Source of the DNA: Lepidostoma basale
Lineage: Eukaryota; Arthropoda; Insecta; Trichoptera; Lepidostomatidae
Length of the DNA: 64,000 bases
Direction: 5' to 3'
NCBI GenBank assembly: GCA_022606425.2
Contig: JAHDVF020000090.1
Span: forward strand, 496,001 to 560,000
Position 1 is the first letter of the stretch, and every line of letters starts with the position of its first letter. Below are positions 9,887 to 21,059 of this stretch, one piece after another. The notes beneath the pieces are model-generated. The model was given only the letters and a program-made list of their open reading frames with translations. It was not told where the DNA came from and did no database searches. The position numbers and the translations under genes are program-made.

Positions 9887-10054
9887 ATTAATATATTGCA
9901 TACATCATTTGGAGTTTCGCACCACAGTTACAGAAACAATTAATATGTTATAAAAGCTATTTCAGTGTATTTTCATACATCTCAACTGAGGGAAGTCATT
10001 CAAGAGAGAAATTTGTCCTTATTGTTATGAAAATGCGTTTTCCTATATAAATGA
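9887..10054. other. Unassigned spacer
   Basis: AT-rich spacer between two family A copies. Nothing recognised. Confidence 0.5.
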
Positions 10055-10210
10055 ATATAAATGAAAACGTCTGACTTTTAGGAGTTTTATGTAATTTTAA
10101 TATGGAATGACATGTTTCGCCCTTCTATGGCATTATCAAAACACTTAATAATGCTTTAGAAGGGCGAAACATGTCATTCAATATAAAAATTTCATAAAAC
10201 TCTTAGAATA
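10055..10210. mobile_element. Family A foldback element (copy A5, well preserved)
   Basis: The arms GGAATGACATGTTTCGCCCT (from 10102) and AGGGCGAAACATGTCATTCA (to 10181) are almost perfect complements with a short centre. Outer ends are GTCTGACTTTTAGGAGTTTT and ATAAAACTCTTAGAATAG. The right arm carries a GCTTTAG-AGGGC stem, GAAAC and ATGTC in hammerhead order. The first box reads TTAATAA rather than CTGATGA. Confidence 0.75.
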
Positions 10211-10480
10211 GTAGTTATAATGTGTAACCACCGACTAATAATGCTTTTGAGAGAAGCTATTACATACCCGAAGCCACGAGCTAACATCGTGTACGGTTTC
10301 GAAGCCACAAAGACCTTTTTCAGAAATTACATGTGAAAAAATACATACTCGAAAGTTTAGAGAGTACAAAGCTACTTCATTCACCGCCCTAGAGTAAATA
10401 TGATTAAGTAGCTATGGGACGGGATATTCCGTGTAATGAATTGGATTAGTTAAAGCCGATTGAGTATTAAAAAAAGCGAG
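10211..10480. other. Unassigned DNA
   Basis: No feature is recognised in this short stretch. Confidence 0.5.
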
Positions 10481-10560
10481 TTTATATCATTTTCTAGCTA
10501 AAGGTGTATAACTTTCAAAACCTGTCGATAAAATTATTTATATTATTTATTGAAGAGAAT
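10481..10560 (+). mobile_element. Family C hammerhead-like element (copy C1, decayed)
   Basis: AAAGGTGTATAACTTTC, AAAACCTGTCG and ATAAAATTATT match the stem, core and tail order of family C, with GAAAC changed to AAAAC and the first box lost. Confidence 0.45.
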
Positions 10561-10594
10561 GCAATATTTTGGGTATATTTAAAATATTAGTTTA

Positions 10595-10745
10595 ACTAAC
10601 TAACTAACTAAACATCACCCCGTCTCTCCGAAAGGGTTGTCAGAGAGAATGGACTGTTACACTTTTATTTCCTGACATACTTCTATCGCTTCCTCAACAT
10701 TTATACATCTTCCTCAACACGCATGGCATTCTCTTTTTGAACTTG
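10595..10745 (-). mobile_element. GTTA-tailed non-LTR element, 3' end (inverted)
   Basis: Begins with AACTAACTAACTAACTAA (the tail on the opposite strand), then ATCACCCCGTCTCTCCGAAAGG, TCCTGACATACTTCTATCGCTTCCTCAACATT. These are the reverse complements of the conserved 3' blocks. Confidence 0.75.
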
Positions 10746-11224
10746 ATATGGTCGTTTTTTTATTCACTGTTTGTTTTTGTGAATCTGATGCATATAGTTT
10801 ACCTATATGTATAAATAGCTTGCTAAATATTAAATAGAGCTACGTTAGGCAGCTCACCTCTCCCGAGGGACCGATCATTTCAACAGCACTTATATCCAAT
10901 TGCATTAAATGCCTAATCAAAGGCTGAAGCAAGAGCCGGGTGGGGGTGGCTATCCTTGGCCGCACACGACCCCCTCCCCCCTCCAGACGCGTATTTATGC
11001 ATTCACACTTCCCGCCACTTAATGCAAATGAAAAGACGAATCATAGGAAATAAATTCACGTCGCCAGTCTCCTTGGGGGATCGCCTGAGCGAGTATAATG
11101 AGAATATTTGAAAATAGTTCTATTTAATACGACCGAAGTGGAAAACTATGATTTCGAATATTATTTAAGAATCAGTGTACGACAGGCTTTATTCAAATTT
11201 AATTTCCCCCTAAGTTCTAAGTAT
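10746..11224. other. Unique-looking DNA with GC-rich patch 10855-11060
   Basis: The GC-richer patch includes a perfect POU octamer ATGCAAAT (11022-11029), TTTATG (10994 region, Hox/caudal-like) and C-rich runs. No coding frame. It could be an enhancer, which is speculative because such short sites also occur by chance. Confidence 0.35.
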
Positions 11225-11675
11225 GGAAGTTAAGCTTGGAGCTGGCTGAAGAAGAATGAAAGCAGGAAAAATGTCGTAGAAAATTAGATCACTGCGAATA
11301 ATTTGAGGGAAAACGATGAATGATAGAATACCGAACGACGAAATAAAGAAGGAATGTAAGACAAATTATCTAGATGATTTGGACATATGGAACGAATGAA
11401 TTATTAAAGAATGGTTAAAAAGTTGTGTACAGCAGTGTGAATGGAAAAATGATTCGAGGAAAACATGGCATGATCAAATTAATAAATTACTAAAAGTTAA
11501 TTCTAACATTCGAAGTCGAAAAGATCGACGATCGTTAGTGTTACGATGTATGAATATAGAAAAATTTCGAGAGGTATGTTAGTATAGAGCAGTGTAGCGG
11601 TCTATCATCTCTGCGTACCCCTCCGTAAAAATGGTGTGATGTAAGTTAGTTGATATTATGTATAATTAGCTTCAT
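11225..11675 (+). mobile_element. GTTA-tailed non-LTR element, degraded 3' part
   Basis: Decayed codons give GAAATAAAGAAGGAATGTA, ATATGGAACGAATGAA and CGAGGAAAACATGGCATGATCAA, then the 3' UTR blocks and GTAAGTTAGTT. Many frameshifts are present. It faces an inverted copy at 11710-11935. Confidence 0.7.
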
Positions 11676-11709
11676 AACCAAATATTTCGATCGGCAGCTC
11701 TAAGCATTC

Positions 11710-11935
11710 GTATATAAACTAACTAATTAACTAACCATCACCCCGTTTCTCCAAAGGGATAAGTAGAATGAATGGACTGCCACACTTTTCTTTCCTGACA
11801 TATTTTTCTCGCTTCCTTAACATTCATACATCGTGACATGCACGCGCGTCGATTTCTCTCACTAATATTTTTGAATTATTTGATCGTACCACGTTTACCT
11901 CAGTCTTCCTCTATTTCTAGTATTCGAATATAGAA
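11710..11935 (-). mobile_element. GTTA-tailed non-LTR element, 3' part (inverted)
   Basis: AACTAACTAATTAACTAACC opens the copy, followed by ATCACCCCGTTTCTCC, CTTTCCTGACATA, CATGCACGCGCGTCGATTTC and ATCGTACCACGTTTACCTC. It sits tail to tail with the copy at 11225-11675. Confidence 0.75.
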
Positions 11936-12420
11936 TACCTATTCAAACTAAAAGATGTTATAAAGTAGAAATATTTTCTTACTAAAACTTATAGCAGAGT
12001 TCACATCGCTTCTGCTTTAGAGGAAATATTTTACGATTCTGTTATTTGCTCAAAAAAGGATTTCCTCGGTCTGCTTCCTTCCAGATATTTCGGCTGCTAT
12101 TTGCGTAGACTAGAGGCGAGGATGTGGTCCTTCGCCTCGCGGTAGTTCCGTGAGCCGAGTGTTAATGTACCTTTCCTGATGCCAAAGTCTCTCTTTATCT
12201 GCCTATCAAACAGTTCTGCCGAGCCCTTGTTTGCAGACGTTATAAGGCAAATAAAAATTCATAACCCATTCTTAACCATTTTCTAGAAACTAAATTTTTT
12301 TTTTTAATGTGTGAGAGATTTTATTTATCAAAAGTGATTAAAAATGAGTCATTAATACCTTATTGATATTTTTAATAGAACAAAACCTAGATTTTATGTA
12401 AAAGTGTGACCAAGTTTTAA
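11936..12420. other. Unassigned DNA
   Basis: A modestly GC-richer segment (12040-12250) shows no coding signal. Nothing else is recognised. Confidence 0.5.
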
Positions 12421-12463
12421 GAAAGTGCAAAATAATACTGAATGGATATTATTTTGCACTTTC
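12421..12463. repeat. Perfect 17-bp hairpin, 9-base loop
   Basis: GAAAGTGCAAAATAATA (12421-12437) is exactly complementary to TATTATTTTGCACTTTC (12447-12463). The arms have no mismatch. It belongs to none of the hairpin families here. It could be a palindrome of a tiny MITE or a small-RNA precursor. Confidence 0.85.
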
Positions 12464-12544
12464 CTTGCAACCATATTATTTATGGTATCAATGAAATTGT
12501 ATATCTAAATGCATAATTAGGTTAACAAAACAAAAACCAAAATA
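12464..12544. other. Unassigned spacer
   Basis: Short AT-rich spacer, nothing recognised. Confidence 0.5.
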
Positions 12545-12700
12545 AACAAATGAAAAATAATTGGAGAAATCGACGTGCGTGCCTGACACGATGTATGAAT
12601 GTTGAGGAATCTAGAGAAATATGTCAGGAAAAAAACAGTGAGGCGGTTCATCCTCTCTGCATAACCCCCAGTAGACGGTATGATGGTAAGTTAACCAATG
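12545..12700 (+). mobile_element. GTTA-tailed non-LTR element, 3' end
   Basis: Contains GGAGAAATCGACGTGCGTGC, GACACGATGTATGAATGTTG, ATGTCAGGAAAA, CGGTTCATCCTCTCTGCATA and GTATGATGGTAAGTTA. These are typical 3' UTR blocks with a very short tail. Confidence 0.75.
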
Positions 12701-12719
12701 AATAAAGATTTCCTTGTAA

Positions 12720-12785
12720 CATTTTTTTCTTCTTATTCCGACTGGTTTCGGCAGCTACTTGGGATCTTCGTGATATGACGATATT
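12720..12785 (-). ncRNA. Hammerhead-like motif, family E (copy E2)
   Basis: On the minus strand the order is ACGAAGA, then a stem ending GTAGCTGCC, GAAAC (complement of 12745-12749), and CAGTC followed by GGAATAAG. The first box differs from CTGAAGA, and only one side of stem II is obvious. A decayed copy. Confidence 0.45.
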
Positions 12786-13084
12786 AACTGCTCTGCCAAA
12801 ATGATTTCGAATAATATAATTATGCCCACCGAGATCAACGTGATTGGCCTATTAAATCTAATTTGTGACAACATCCGATTTATTCGCGAAGCAGTACTGC
12901 ACATCGTATCTTAAGAATACACACTTCTATTGTAGCTCGCCAAGTCTCCTAGAATCTCTTCTTCAATATTATAATAGTCACTATAGCCGGCGGCCAGGAA
13001 GGGACGAATATGCAACAGGAATTCAAATATTTGCCGTTCATAGATACAAGTATGTCATATTTTTTTTATGAATTAAGAGTTTAA
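12786..13084. other. Unassigned DNA
   Basis: A 68-codon plus-strand frame (12865-13071) resembles no family. Nothing recognised. Confidence 0.5.
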
Positions 13085-13175
13085 ATCGTTCTCCTAATGA
13101 TGAAGGTGTAAAAACCTTCGAAACATCTAGTGAAAAATAAACTCGAAAGTGATATAAAATAACGTTTTATTTCAA
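13085..13175 (+). mobile_element. Family C hammerhead-like element (copy C3)
   Basis: GTTCTC, CTAATGA (13094-13100), an AAGGT-ACCTT stem and GAAAC (13120-13124) lie in hammerhead order. The cleavage triplet is mutated (ATCTAG in place of ATGTCG). The tail GAAAAATAAACTCGAAAGTG matches other family C copies. Confidence 0.6.
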
Positions 13176-13384
13176 ACTGGTACTTACTATTTTATATTGT
13201 AAACTTTTTATTATTTAATTTTAAATATTGGAACCTCATTAGGAGTTGAAATATATATCTTTGTTAAGTTATTGCATTTTGATAAACTTAAAGCTTTTTT
13301 ACTTTGAAATTCTATTATGACGTTTTTTATTAAATATATTATTATTATTATCATTTAAATTAAAACACTGTTATATATAATAAT
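13176..13384. other. Unassigned AT-rich spacer
   Basis: Nothing recognised. Confidence 0.5.
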
Positions 13385-13580
13385 AACACAATTGATTTCA
13401 ATTCTTATGAAATTGTCGCGACAGCTGTTTCGCTAGCGGGATCGTTGATTGTAAGACCTAATGATGTTAACATTGGTTAGCGAAACAATGAAATTAAATC
13501 AATTGTGATATTATATAACAGTATTTTAATTAAACAGTTAATAATGTTAATATATCAAAAGATTTTTGTCGAAAACAAAG
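13385..13580. mobile_element. Family B foldback element (copy B2)
   Basis: The arms CACAATTGATTTCAATT (13387) and AATTAAATCAATTGTG (to 13508) are inverted, and each carries a hammerhead-like motif facing outward. Minus strand: GCTAGC, GAAAC (complement of 13427-13431), AGCTGTC, GCGAC. Plus strand: CTAATGA (13458), a GTTAAC-ATTG-GTTAGC hairpin, GAAAC (13482). The family B tail TTAATAATGTTAATATATC follows to about 13580. Confidence 0.65.
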
Positions 13581-13589
13581 GAAATAAAA

Positions 13590-13690
13590 CACTGTTTTTT
13601 CCACTTTTGAAATTTGAATTTATTTTTCTCGACATGTTTCGAAGGTTCGTCATCGTTCTCCGAAGTTATAACTATCACCGTCAGTAGGGT
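13590..13690 (-). mobile_element. Family C hammerhead-like element (copy C4)
   Basis: The minus strand reads AACGATGACGAACCTTC, GAAAC (complement of 13636-13640), ATGTC, GAGAAAAATA. Stem III and the cleavage triplet are intact. The stem II 5' side is damaged. It ends in the shared AAAGTGGAAAAAACAGTG tail. Confidence 0.55.
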
Positions 13691-15385
13691 ACTATTTTTT
13701 TATTAACTGTTATAATTGAAGGGAAAAGTTAAACAAGGTTAGTTAAGCAATTTTCCAAAAATATATATCCTAAGATTAGTGGAGATTAAAATACATATTT
13801 TCAAATTGGGTGATACATTGAATTTTTTAACGATTTCAGGGGAGGAAAACCGCGACAAACTTTTCGCCTGCCATCACCGCATTTATTAATATTTTACAGT
13901 TTTATTCCCTTTTATTAAATACGTTGCTTATTTGATAAACTTGTTTGTATCAAGCGTGTTGTGTAGAGTTTCATGTGTGCGTATTTAGTTGTTATTGTGC
14001 ATATAATACTCCGCACTGTTTTATGAAGCCGCGCCATTCCTTCGCGCACACACTTCATTTCCTCATTTCCTTCGTCTGGGGGTGCGACCTATTTATGCAG
14101 TTACTGATTGGTGAGATGTGCTTACAGAGGCAGGCTTCACTAAGAGAAATCAATTAACGAACATGTTGTAGGCTAGCGCCTCTCCCTCCCAGTGTAACGA
14201 ATCTGGGGGGTTCTAGTCCAATGGAGTAATGAGGAATCTTCTCCAGAAACTTGTTTCCTCGCCAACTTCAACAGACGTCACAAGGGAAGAAGTATGGGAA
14301 GTTCTGTAAACTGAACGGCTCATATATACAATATATATACCAAACAACACTTTCTGTTGTGCTCGAGTCTATTTTGTAATGATACGATATACGAGTAGAA
14401 CATCGAGCAATAACTTTGAATACACCAAAATGGAAGTTCAAATTCAGTTCTTTGTTGATAAAAATCGATATCTCCGGAGGAATAACTGCCATAACACAAT
14501 TGCTCTATGATACTTCCAACAAATTTCATTATTTTATAAGTTATGTTGAAGTTGGAATATTCAAAGAGCTTTGCATTAGTTATGTGTTACGGGTCTTCCG
14601 AAATTAAAATGCACGATCGACTGGATCTCGATGATTTGTTATAAAAATATACAGTATGTGTGTTACAAGCTTCGTGTCCAAAATGAATGTGTGTGACAAG
14701 TATAGCAAATGCTCTATTTATAAGCAGGAGTAAACAAATACATTAAGATAATATCCTGGACTTTACTGCATTCAAAGTGCATAAGTTCTGTCAAGCTTTC
14801 AAAGTACAAATTCACAGCATGTTTACATTACATTGTTTTTTATAGATTAGGGGTACAGGAAGTCCACACCAGATATAGATATGCTTAATTACAATTTTGT
14901 TGCTGCGTTCTAGTAGGTACATAACATATGTAAGGGTGTCGCTTTACAAGAGGGTTAACAACATTTTTCTTTTTTTATACTTAACGTAGTCACTAATTTA
15001 TAATTTAAATGACAATTTTTTTTGTGCAATAACATTTGTGTTTTAGATAGCCGACGTCCTCGATTAGTGTGTTTTTATACGTTGAAAAAAAAATACACTG
15101 AAGGATGTTGGTCACCAAATATCTAATATCATATTAAGATATCTAAGGTCATATTAAGATATTTAAGATCGTACGAAGAGCGGAATGGGGAATGTTGTTA
15201 ACATAAAGCGATCGCTTAACCCAACCAATGACAGGTGATATGTCCTGTAAACGCCTCGACCACCATATTCTGTTTCCAACAATAATTTGCATCTTCGTCT
15301 CTATTGAGATACAATTAATCCTTAAAAATCTAATATCAATCAAAACGTTTGTTTTCTATAAATTTTATCAAACATTTTGAAAATA
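13691..15385. other. Unassigned DNA, 1.7 kb
   Basis: No gene or known repeat is recognised. A GC-richer stretch at 13950-14160 has a 70-codon frame without family resemblance. 15125-15170 holds a small direct repeat of TCATATTAAGATAT. Frames of 60-75 codons at 14268-14607 overlap on both strands and look fortuitous. Confidence 0.5.
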
Positions 15386-15389
15386 GAAG

Positions 15390-15790
15390 AAATGAACAAT
15401 GTTTATTTTTTTTAAATTTTGTATACAATACCAACTTTATCAAATAATAATTAAAATACAACAAACATGTCTCGGACACAGAAGCTCTTCTTCAGTGATA
15501 TAAATATTAAATATTTGTTTTAATTTTTTTTTTCATGAATGTGATCAGATTTGACAGATATTTTTTTTTTTTTTCAAAACTGACTACGTTCATGAAATTT
15601 AAAAAAGAAATATATTTATAATATTTATTCAATATTGATACCATTGACGAAGGGCTTCTGTGTCCAAAACATGTTTTTTTTAATAAAGTTGGTGTGTAAA
15701 AAGCTAAAAAAAATTAAACATTGTTCAATGAATCCGCAACACAAAGTTATGGCGAATATAGAAGAGAAGAAAATAAAAATAACGACTGAG
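15390..15790. mobile_element. Family D foldback element (copies D1 and D2)
   Basis: Left arm (minus sense): CTGAAGA (complement of 15489-15495), GAGCTTCTGTGTCC, GAGAC and ATGTTTG. Right arm (plus sense): TTGACGA, GGGCTTCTGTGTCC, AAAAC and ATGTTTT (15644-15682). Outer parts GAACAATGTTTATTTT and AAATTAAACATTGTTC are inverted. The distal right piece CACAAAGTTATGGCGAATAT recurs at 62279. Neither arm keeps all core bases. Confidence 0.6.
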
Positions 15791-16756
15791 CGAAGCGAAA
15801 CATGTTATTTTCACAAAAAGCATTTTCATTGATATTAAATAAGTGATTCACTAATGCTGTCAAAATAGTGAGAGAATATTGTATGTGAGTGATACAATAC
15901 ATATTTCTAGTTTGATATAAATTCCCTATAAATGGATATAAAGATATAAACGATATAAAAGCGTTACGTGTTTCTACCCCTAGTTTCCAAGAATGCGCGA
16001 GAATTATTTTTAGATATGCAATAATATCCACATTTTTCCGCAATATCTGAGGAGTTTTCGCAACAGAGGAATCGAGATATCTCCCTTAATCTGTTCACGC
16101 AGTTCCATTTCCTCCGCTGTTCCCAAATTCATTTTCTATTTTCCCACTGAAAATAGATTCTCTCTCCTTCGTTTTGCAACGGCAAAGTAATCGATGTAAT
16201 TTCTCAACGATTATTGAAGAAGAACAAAGTTAGTGACGCAATTTCCTCGCTCGCACCAATTTTCGCTTATGAATTTGATAAATCTGCCTTAACACTACAG
16301 GAAGGTGCATAACTACATTGATGTGGATTGACATGTTATACAACTTCTGAAACATAATACAACTTCTTGAAAACAGACTTTATCACGATTACAAAAATAA
16401 ATATCACATCCGTTCTGATTTCCACATAGAGCCCTATTGTACGTGCCTATCACATTCGAAGGCAAAATAAGTTTGAAATGAAGCGGGGGGTCATAAAACT
16501 TAAAGTTAACTTCGTATTGGTTATAAAATTAATGACAACAGCATAGAACCGAACTTTGTCACTATACGTCTGCCAGCACAAGGACTTGTGGTGGTGTATT
16601 GCGCATTATGTTATTGGAACTTCGACAATTATTCGATATTTGTGCCTATTTATAGCACATTTTGCCATAATGTGTAGCCTATTTACAAGTTCTCACTATA
16701 GCATATCTAGAAATAATACAGTTGGAGGCATTGATTGTGTATTATTTAGTAGTAAA
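15791..16756. other. Unassigned DNA, about 1 kb
   Basis: No gene or repeat recognised. Opposed 65-98 codon frames near 15635-16043 overlap the family D element or are random. Confidence 0.5.
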
Positions 16757-16980
16757 AAAGTGTATGTATACGACGTAAACGGAAATAGGGGAAGACCGAG
16801 GAAAAGTGTGGCACGATCCAATTAATCAAATATTAAAGTTGGAGAAATTGACGTGTGTGCATGACACGGTGTGTATTAATGTTGAGCAAAGATGACGAGA
16901 TGAGTACATGTATGTCAAGAAAGAAGAGGCATTCTGCCTACCCCTACGGGGTGACGAGGCGATGGTTAGTTAATTAATTA
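16757..16980 (+). mobile_element. GTTA-tailed non-LTR element, 3' end
   Basis: The decayed reading GTATACGACGTAAACGGAAA corresponds to the YVNDVNG block of other copies. GGGGAAGACCGAGGAAAAGT, GCACGATCCAATTAATCAA, 3' UTR blocks and a GGTTAGTTAATTAATTA tail follow. Confidence 0.75.
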
Positions 16981-18002
16981 TTTTGTAGTCGTAAAACATA
17001 GAATAGCTCGGTACTGATTTCTTATCTTTCAAAAAAACTGATCCCCAGTTAGTTGAATCACTTTGGCGAGTATATTCCGTTACATATGATAAATGAAATG
17101 AATAATTGAACGAAGTGAATTTTAAAGAAAACGGGCTTAACCACTTTTTTGAGTGAGCATTTGAGGCGCGCGGTGTGCCGTTACAGAACAAATCTCCGCA
17201 GAATAAACGAGTGCGGCTGCTGATGCTGGTGGCGACCAATTGCTTTTAAAACAATAGTTCGTTTGCCGCCGGCCACGGTCGGGTCCCGTCAGTGTTCTCC
17301 TGCCTACCTCCGTGTTCAGCCAGTGGCGGTACGTCCACACAAGCCTTAAAAAATCCGGGAATAAAATAATATTTAGATTTCGCGCGAGTTAAAGCGATTT
17401 AATACGTAAATAATCTTTGGTTTAGAGTTCTCAAACAATCAACAAGTAAAAACGTATATTTATAAAAATAAAGACGTCATCAAATCATTTTGAAGAAACA
17501 TAGGGACCGTCTGTTTTAGATAACGATTCTATAGTTAACTAAATAGTTTTGTATTTCGTATCATAAAATAATCATTTTCGCAAAAACTCATCAGGTTCAA
17601 TTATACACCAAGCTCGTTGTTATGTATGTCATGCGTTTATAAATTTCTGCTCAGTAACTTATCGTAACTTACCGTAAGCTTTGTATCATATTTTCACGTG
17701 ACCCTCTACTAATGTTATAATACAAAAAAAAAGTCGGAGGGGCTTGCCTTCCTGGTTGACCCTAGGCACGCCACTGACTCCACCCCGCCCGCAGTCACCT
17801 GAATTTACACTGGCGGGCAGGACCGGGACTAGGGCCAGGGCTAATAGAAATATTACGGAGATTACCTTGTCATGGAAAATAAGATAAAGGGTCAGATCGC
17901 CCGGGCAATAGACCTTCGAAGATAGTTCGGTTAGAACTATACTAGTAGTTGTCCTTGAATACCACTGCAACCAGTTGGAAGGTAAATCAATAATACACTG
18001 AA
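16981..18002. other. Unassigned DNA, about 1 kb; GC-richer patches
   Basis: Patches at 17160-17340 and 17725-17950 are GC-richer. Open frames of 67-112 codons are present on the minus strand but have no recognisable domains. No feature can be supported. Confidence 0.5.
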
Positions 18003-18155
18003 CAGTGTTTTCTAGAAGTTTCACTATATTTTATGGGAAAGACTTGTGCTTGTTGCTAACGCATCATCAAAATTTGATTATGCCTTACAGAGGCAAAACT
18101 TGCTATTCATTTAAAATACAATATGACTTTTAGAAAACAGCCGTTTTCATTCGTG
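18003..18155. mobile_element. Family A foldback element (copy A6)
   Basis: The left outer end GTTTTCTAGAAGTTTCACTA is followed by ATGGGAAAGACTTGTGCTTG. The right arm reads TTTGATTATGCCTTACAGAG, GCAAAACTTGC and ends ACTTTTAGAAAACAG. In the left arm (minus sense) the first box reads TTGATGA with a G at position 8, one step from CTGATGA. This supports a hammerhead ancestor for family A. Confidence 0.65.
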
Positions 18156-18980
18156 TTAATTATAATATTTAGTTCAGAGTCCCGCATCATTATTTAAGAA
18201 ATAATAAATATGTTTTTGTAACTTATTTCGTTTTTAAGATTAAAAAAATTAATGTAATTCGTTAAAAATTAGGCAACGCCCTCTTTGTAGTATTAATATG
18301 TTTGTCAATTTAGCAAATAAAACATAAATTAAGTCTTTTTTAATGAGTAGTAATAAAACATAATTGATACGAGTAGATTTAGCGAGTAAAAGTAATGTAT
18401 CAAATATAAAAATCTAAATCTGAAGTGTACCATAGAAAACGATAAAATGGGCCTATCCTACTTTAAGCCTTTGTCTTTATAGCGGAATGTGAAATTAATA
18501 CGAAAATGAAAACGGGTATCGCTTCTAAAATATTCCCGATTTAAAGTAACTGTTCAAAGTTTTTTCATCCAAATGAATTGCAATATTTTTTGCGCCACGA
18601 TATCCGATACTGAACCGCTAGGTCCACAAACTTTAACCGTTTGTCTGGCTACATTTATTACAAGCACAGTGCATTATTAGCGAATGGAGAGTTTATTTGT
18701 TGTTCACCGTCGAAAATTAAATTGAGTATTAAAAGGGAAATAGATAATATGAAATCAAGACAATAAATAATGAGTGCGCTTTATATTTGGATCTCGTCAC
18801 ATAACGGCAAAGAAATCATTGAAACTAATTTGGGTAGGAACGGTGCAAGCGGAGTTTAGGCAACAGAATACCAAGTATTTATGAAATGAGTTGACGTATA
18901 TTATCGAGTACACAGTATTAAATATAGTAAGCAGAAGCCGTTTGGACAGATAATAACTCTGGACGGAATCATAACATATT
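18156..18980. other. Unassigned AT-rich DNA
   Basis: No gene or repeat recognised. Confidence 0.5.
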
Positions 18981-19196
18981 GACGACCTTCGTGGCCGAGC
19001 GGTGGTCCCGGGTTCGATTCCCGGCAACGGCTGTGTGGTTGTCACAAGGTTCGGTGCATAATTCACGCGACAATAAAATGCCGATAGATTAGTTATCTAT
19101 AACATGTCACGGGAATCATATGATAGCTATAACATTTACATCATTTTGGCTCGCGCTGTAATGATGTTAAGAGCGATTCAACAAAATAATAATAAT
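18981..19196 (+). mobile_element. tRNA-derived SINE, copy 2
   Basis: Begins GACGACCTTCGTGGCCGAGC, keeps the B-box GGGTTCGATTCCC near 19010 but has lost about 30 bases between the two promoter boxes. The body (GTGGTTGTCACA, GACAATAAAATG) and a longer 3' part than copy 1 (TGGCTCGCGCTGTAATGATG) end in CAAAATAATAATAATG. The AAT-type tail is probably the LINE recognition end. Confidence 0.85.
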
Positions 19197-19769
19197 GAAA
19201 AACTGACATGAAATTTCGGCCAAATATTCACATCAAATTTTATGGCTGTCAGGTACAGATTTGACATGCGGGTACTAAGGTGTCGTGTGAGATTAGTGGA
19301 ATATCGTGTGTGAAGCGAACTATAAATAACACGTTGAGACTGTTATAATAATACAATACTTAGTAAATGAGCATGCGAGCCTCCTCTGGTGTGTGGCGAC
19401 AAGTTGGTTAATAAAGCGGTGAGCTCTCCCGTGATTGGATGGGGCAGTATTTTATTTCTATTCCCTAGGGGCCGTACCACGCCCGCCCCCTCCCCCGCAG
19501 CCGCGAGGATGTGGTGATCGAATTAAATGTCCGCCGCTCCAAGATCTGAATACCGAACTCGTGCCCGCCTCTCCCCATTGGCAATCCGTCAAGGGTTCTC
19601 TATCGATTGCCGGATTGTTTGGCATCGGATGTCTATATGGTACATCCACTTTATTTTGGTTGCCGTAATACGCCCTGGCAATTCGCACATCTTATTCACT
19701 TCTAATATCACAAAATTTACCATTGAGATTATTATCGTACGTTATACTGGATTCCAAGATGATTTTTAT
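19197..19769. other. Unassigned DNA; C-rich patch 19470-19600
   Basis: No gene is recognised. The C-rich patch makes frames open on both strands (76-150 codons) but none shows a domain. Confidence 0.5.
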
Positions 19770-20015
19770 TTCATTCTTCTTCTTTGCGTGCCGTATCAGG
19801 TCCCGCTGACGTTGGCAATCACTCCGGCGAAGGCTTCTCTATCTTGTGCAACCCGGAACAGCTCCCCCACATGTCTCATCCCGGTCCAGTATCTTATGTT
19901 GCACAGCCAAGACATTTGCCTTCTACCAGGACCACGCTGCCTCTCAATCAAACTGTATTTATCTCCCCGCATAATGTGACCGAGATACCGCAGATTTATT
20001 TCGTGAAAAAGAATA
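19770..20015 (-). pseudogene. Non-LTR retrotransposon polymerase, C-terminal fragment
   Basis: The minus strand translates as LRYLGHIMRGDKYSLIE, then RQRGPGRRQMSWLCNIRYW, then LFRVAQDREAFAGVIANV. This is the well-known C-terminal end of a group of insect non-LTR reverse transcriptases. About 15 codons are missing between the first two blocks compared with the usual layout. The RT core is absent. It belongs to the same broad group as the relic at 5515-6130. Confidence 0.8.
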
Positions 20016-20703
20016 ATCGAATGTCTTGAAATTTTTTAAATCGAATAAAATATGAGATAATTTCACTTCATCACAAAACGCTATAAAGAAGGCATGCTGA
20101 AGGAGTGTGGGAGTATCAGTTTTTATTATATTAAAATAAGTATTCTGTGTAAATGGAATGGATGGTTGTTTTAATATTACAACTAAGTGAAAACGTATAC
20201 AGATGTTTCATTTAGAAGTAAAAATGCATATTTAATCATGTAGGCAGTAATATGTTTTAATACTAAAGTTCATTGCCGAATTCAAAATTCTTATACTCGT
20301 ATTCTGTTCAGTAAACATCGCACTCTTGTAGCAGGTTGTACTCGTATGTGCAAAACAAACATTCAGCTTGTGCGGTGAAGCCGTGCTATCTGGTATCGTT
20401 CTCTCCCTGTAAGTTAAGCGTCCGAGAGTAGTAGGTATTTATTCAGACATTGATCATAAGAAAATTAGTTTTGCAAATTGATGAATGGTTAGAATATTCT
20501 TCTCACAGAGTGCGCTCAATGACGTCTATCGTAAATTGATTAGACGGCCATAAAATATTTCTTGATATCTTTTGCTGATTAGTGGTTTCTAATAATGAAC
20601 TTTTTATTATGAAAAAAATACATAGTTTGTATGTAGATGAAGAATGTAGTTAATTAGACGACCGGTGTCAATAATTGATTATGTTGAATCCAACCATTTA
20701 AGA
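20016..20703. other. Unassigned AT-rich DNA
   Basis: Nothing recognised. Confidence 0.5.
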
Positions 20704-20880
20704 CAGTGGTTCCCAAAGTGGTCTATATCCACCCCCAGGCGTCGTTTTCGACTCGCAAGGGGTCTACGACAGTTGGAAAAAAATGGGGGTGCATGAGATG
20801 TAAATGGAGGTCCACGAGATGGTTCAACTTAATTGAAGCCGAATTTTGACATTTTGATAGCATAGCGTCAGATTCATCTC
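20704..20880. mobile_element. hAT-like transposon end
   Basis: CAGTGGTTCCCAAAGTGGTC followed by CACCCCCAGG and AAGGGGTCTACGACAG is the characteristic start of many insect and vertebrate hAT elements. I do not find a matching inverted end downstream, so this is a solo end or a decayed copy. Its right boundary is a guess. Confidence 0.5.
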
Positions 20881-21059
20881 TCCAATTAGAACATTGATTT
20901 GTTTGTGTTTTTATTTTATGTAATTATGTTGTATTTTCATTTTGTTTCGTTTTAATACATAATTGTACATATATCTAAATAGTCCATTATTTTGTCCGTG
21001 ACACTTCATCATTATTAACTGTTAAATTTGCAACACTGTTATAATGTGCCAATTTTTAT

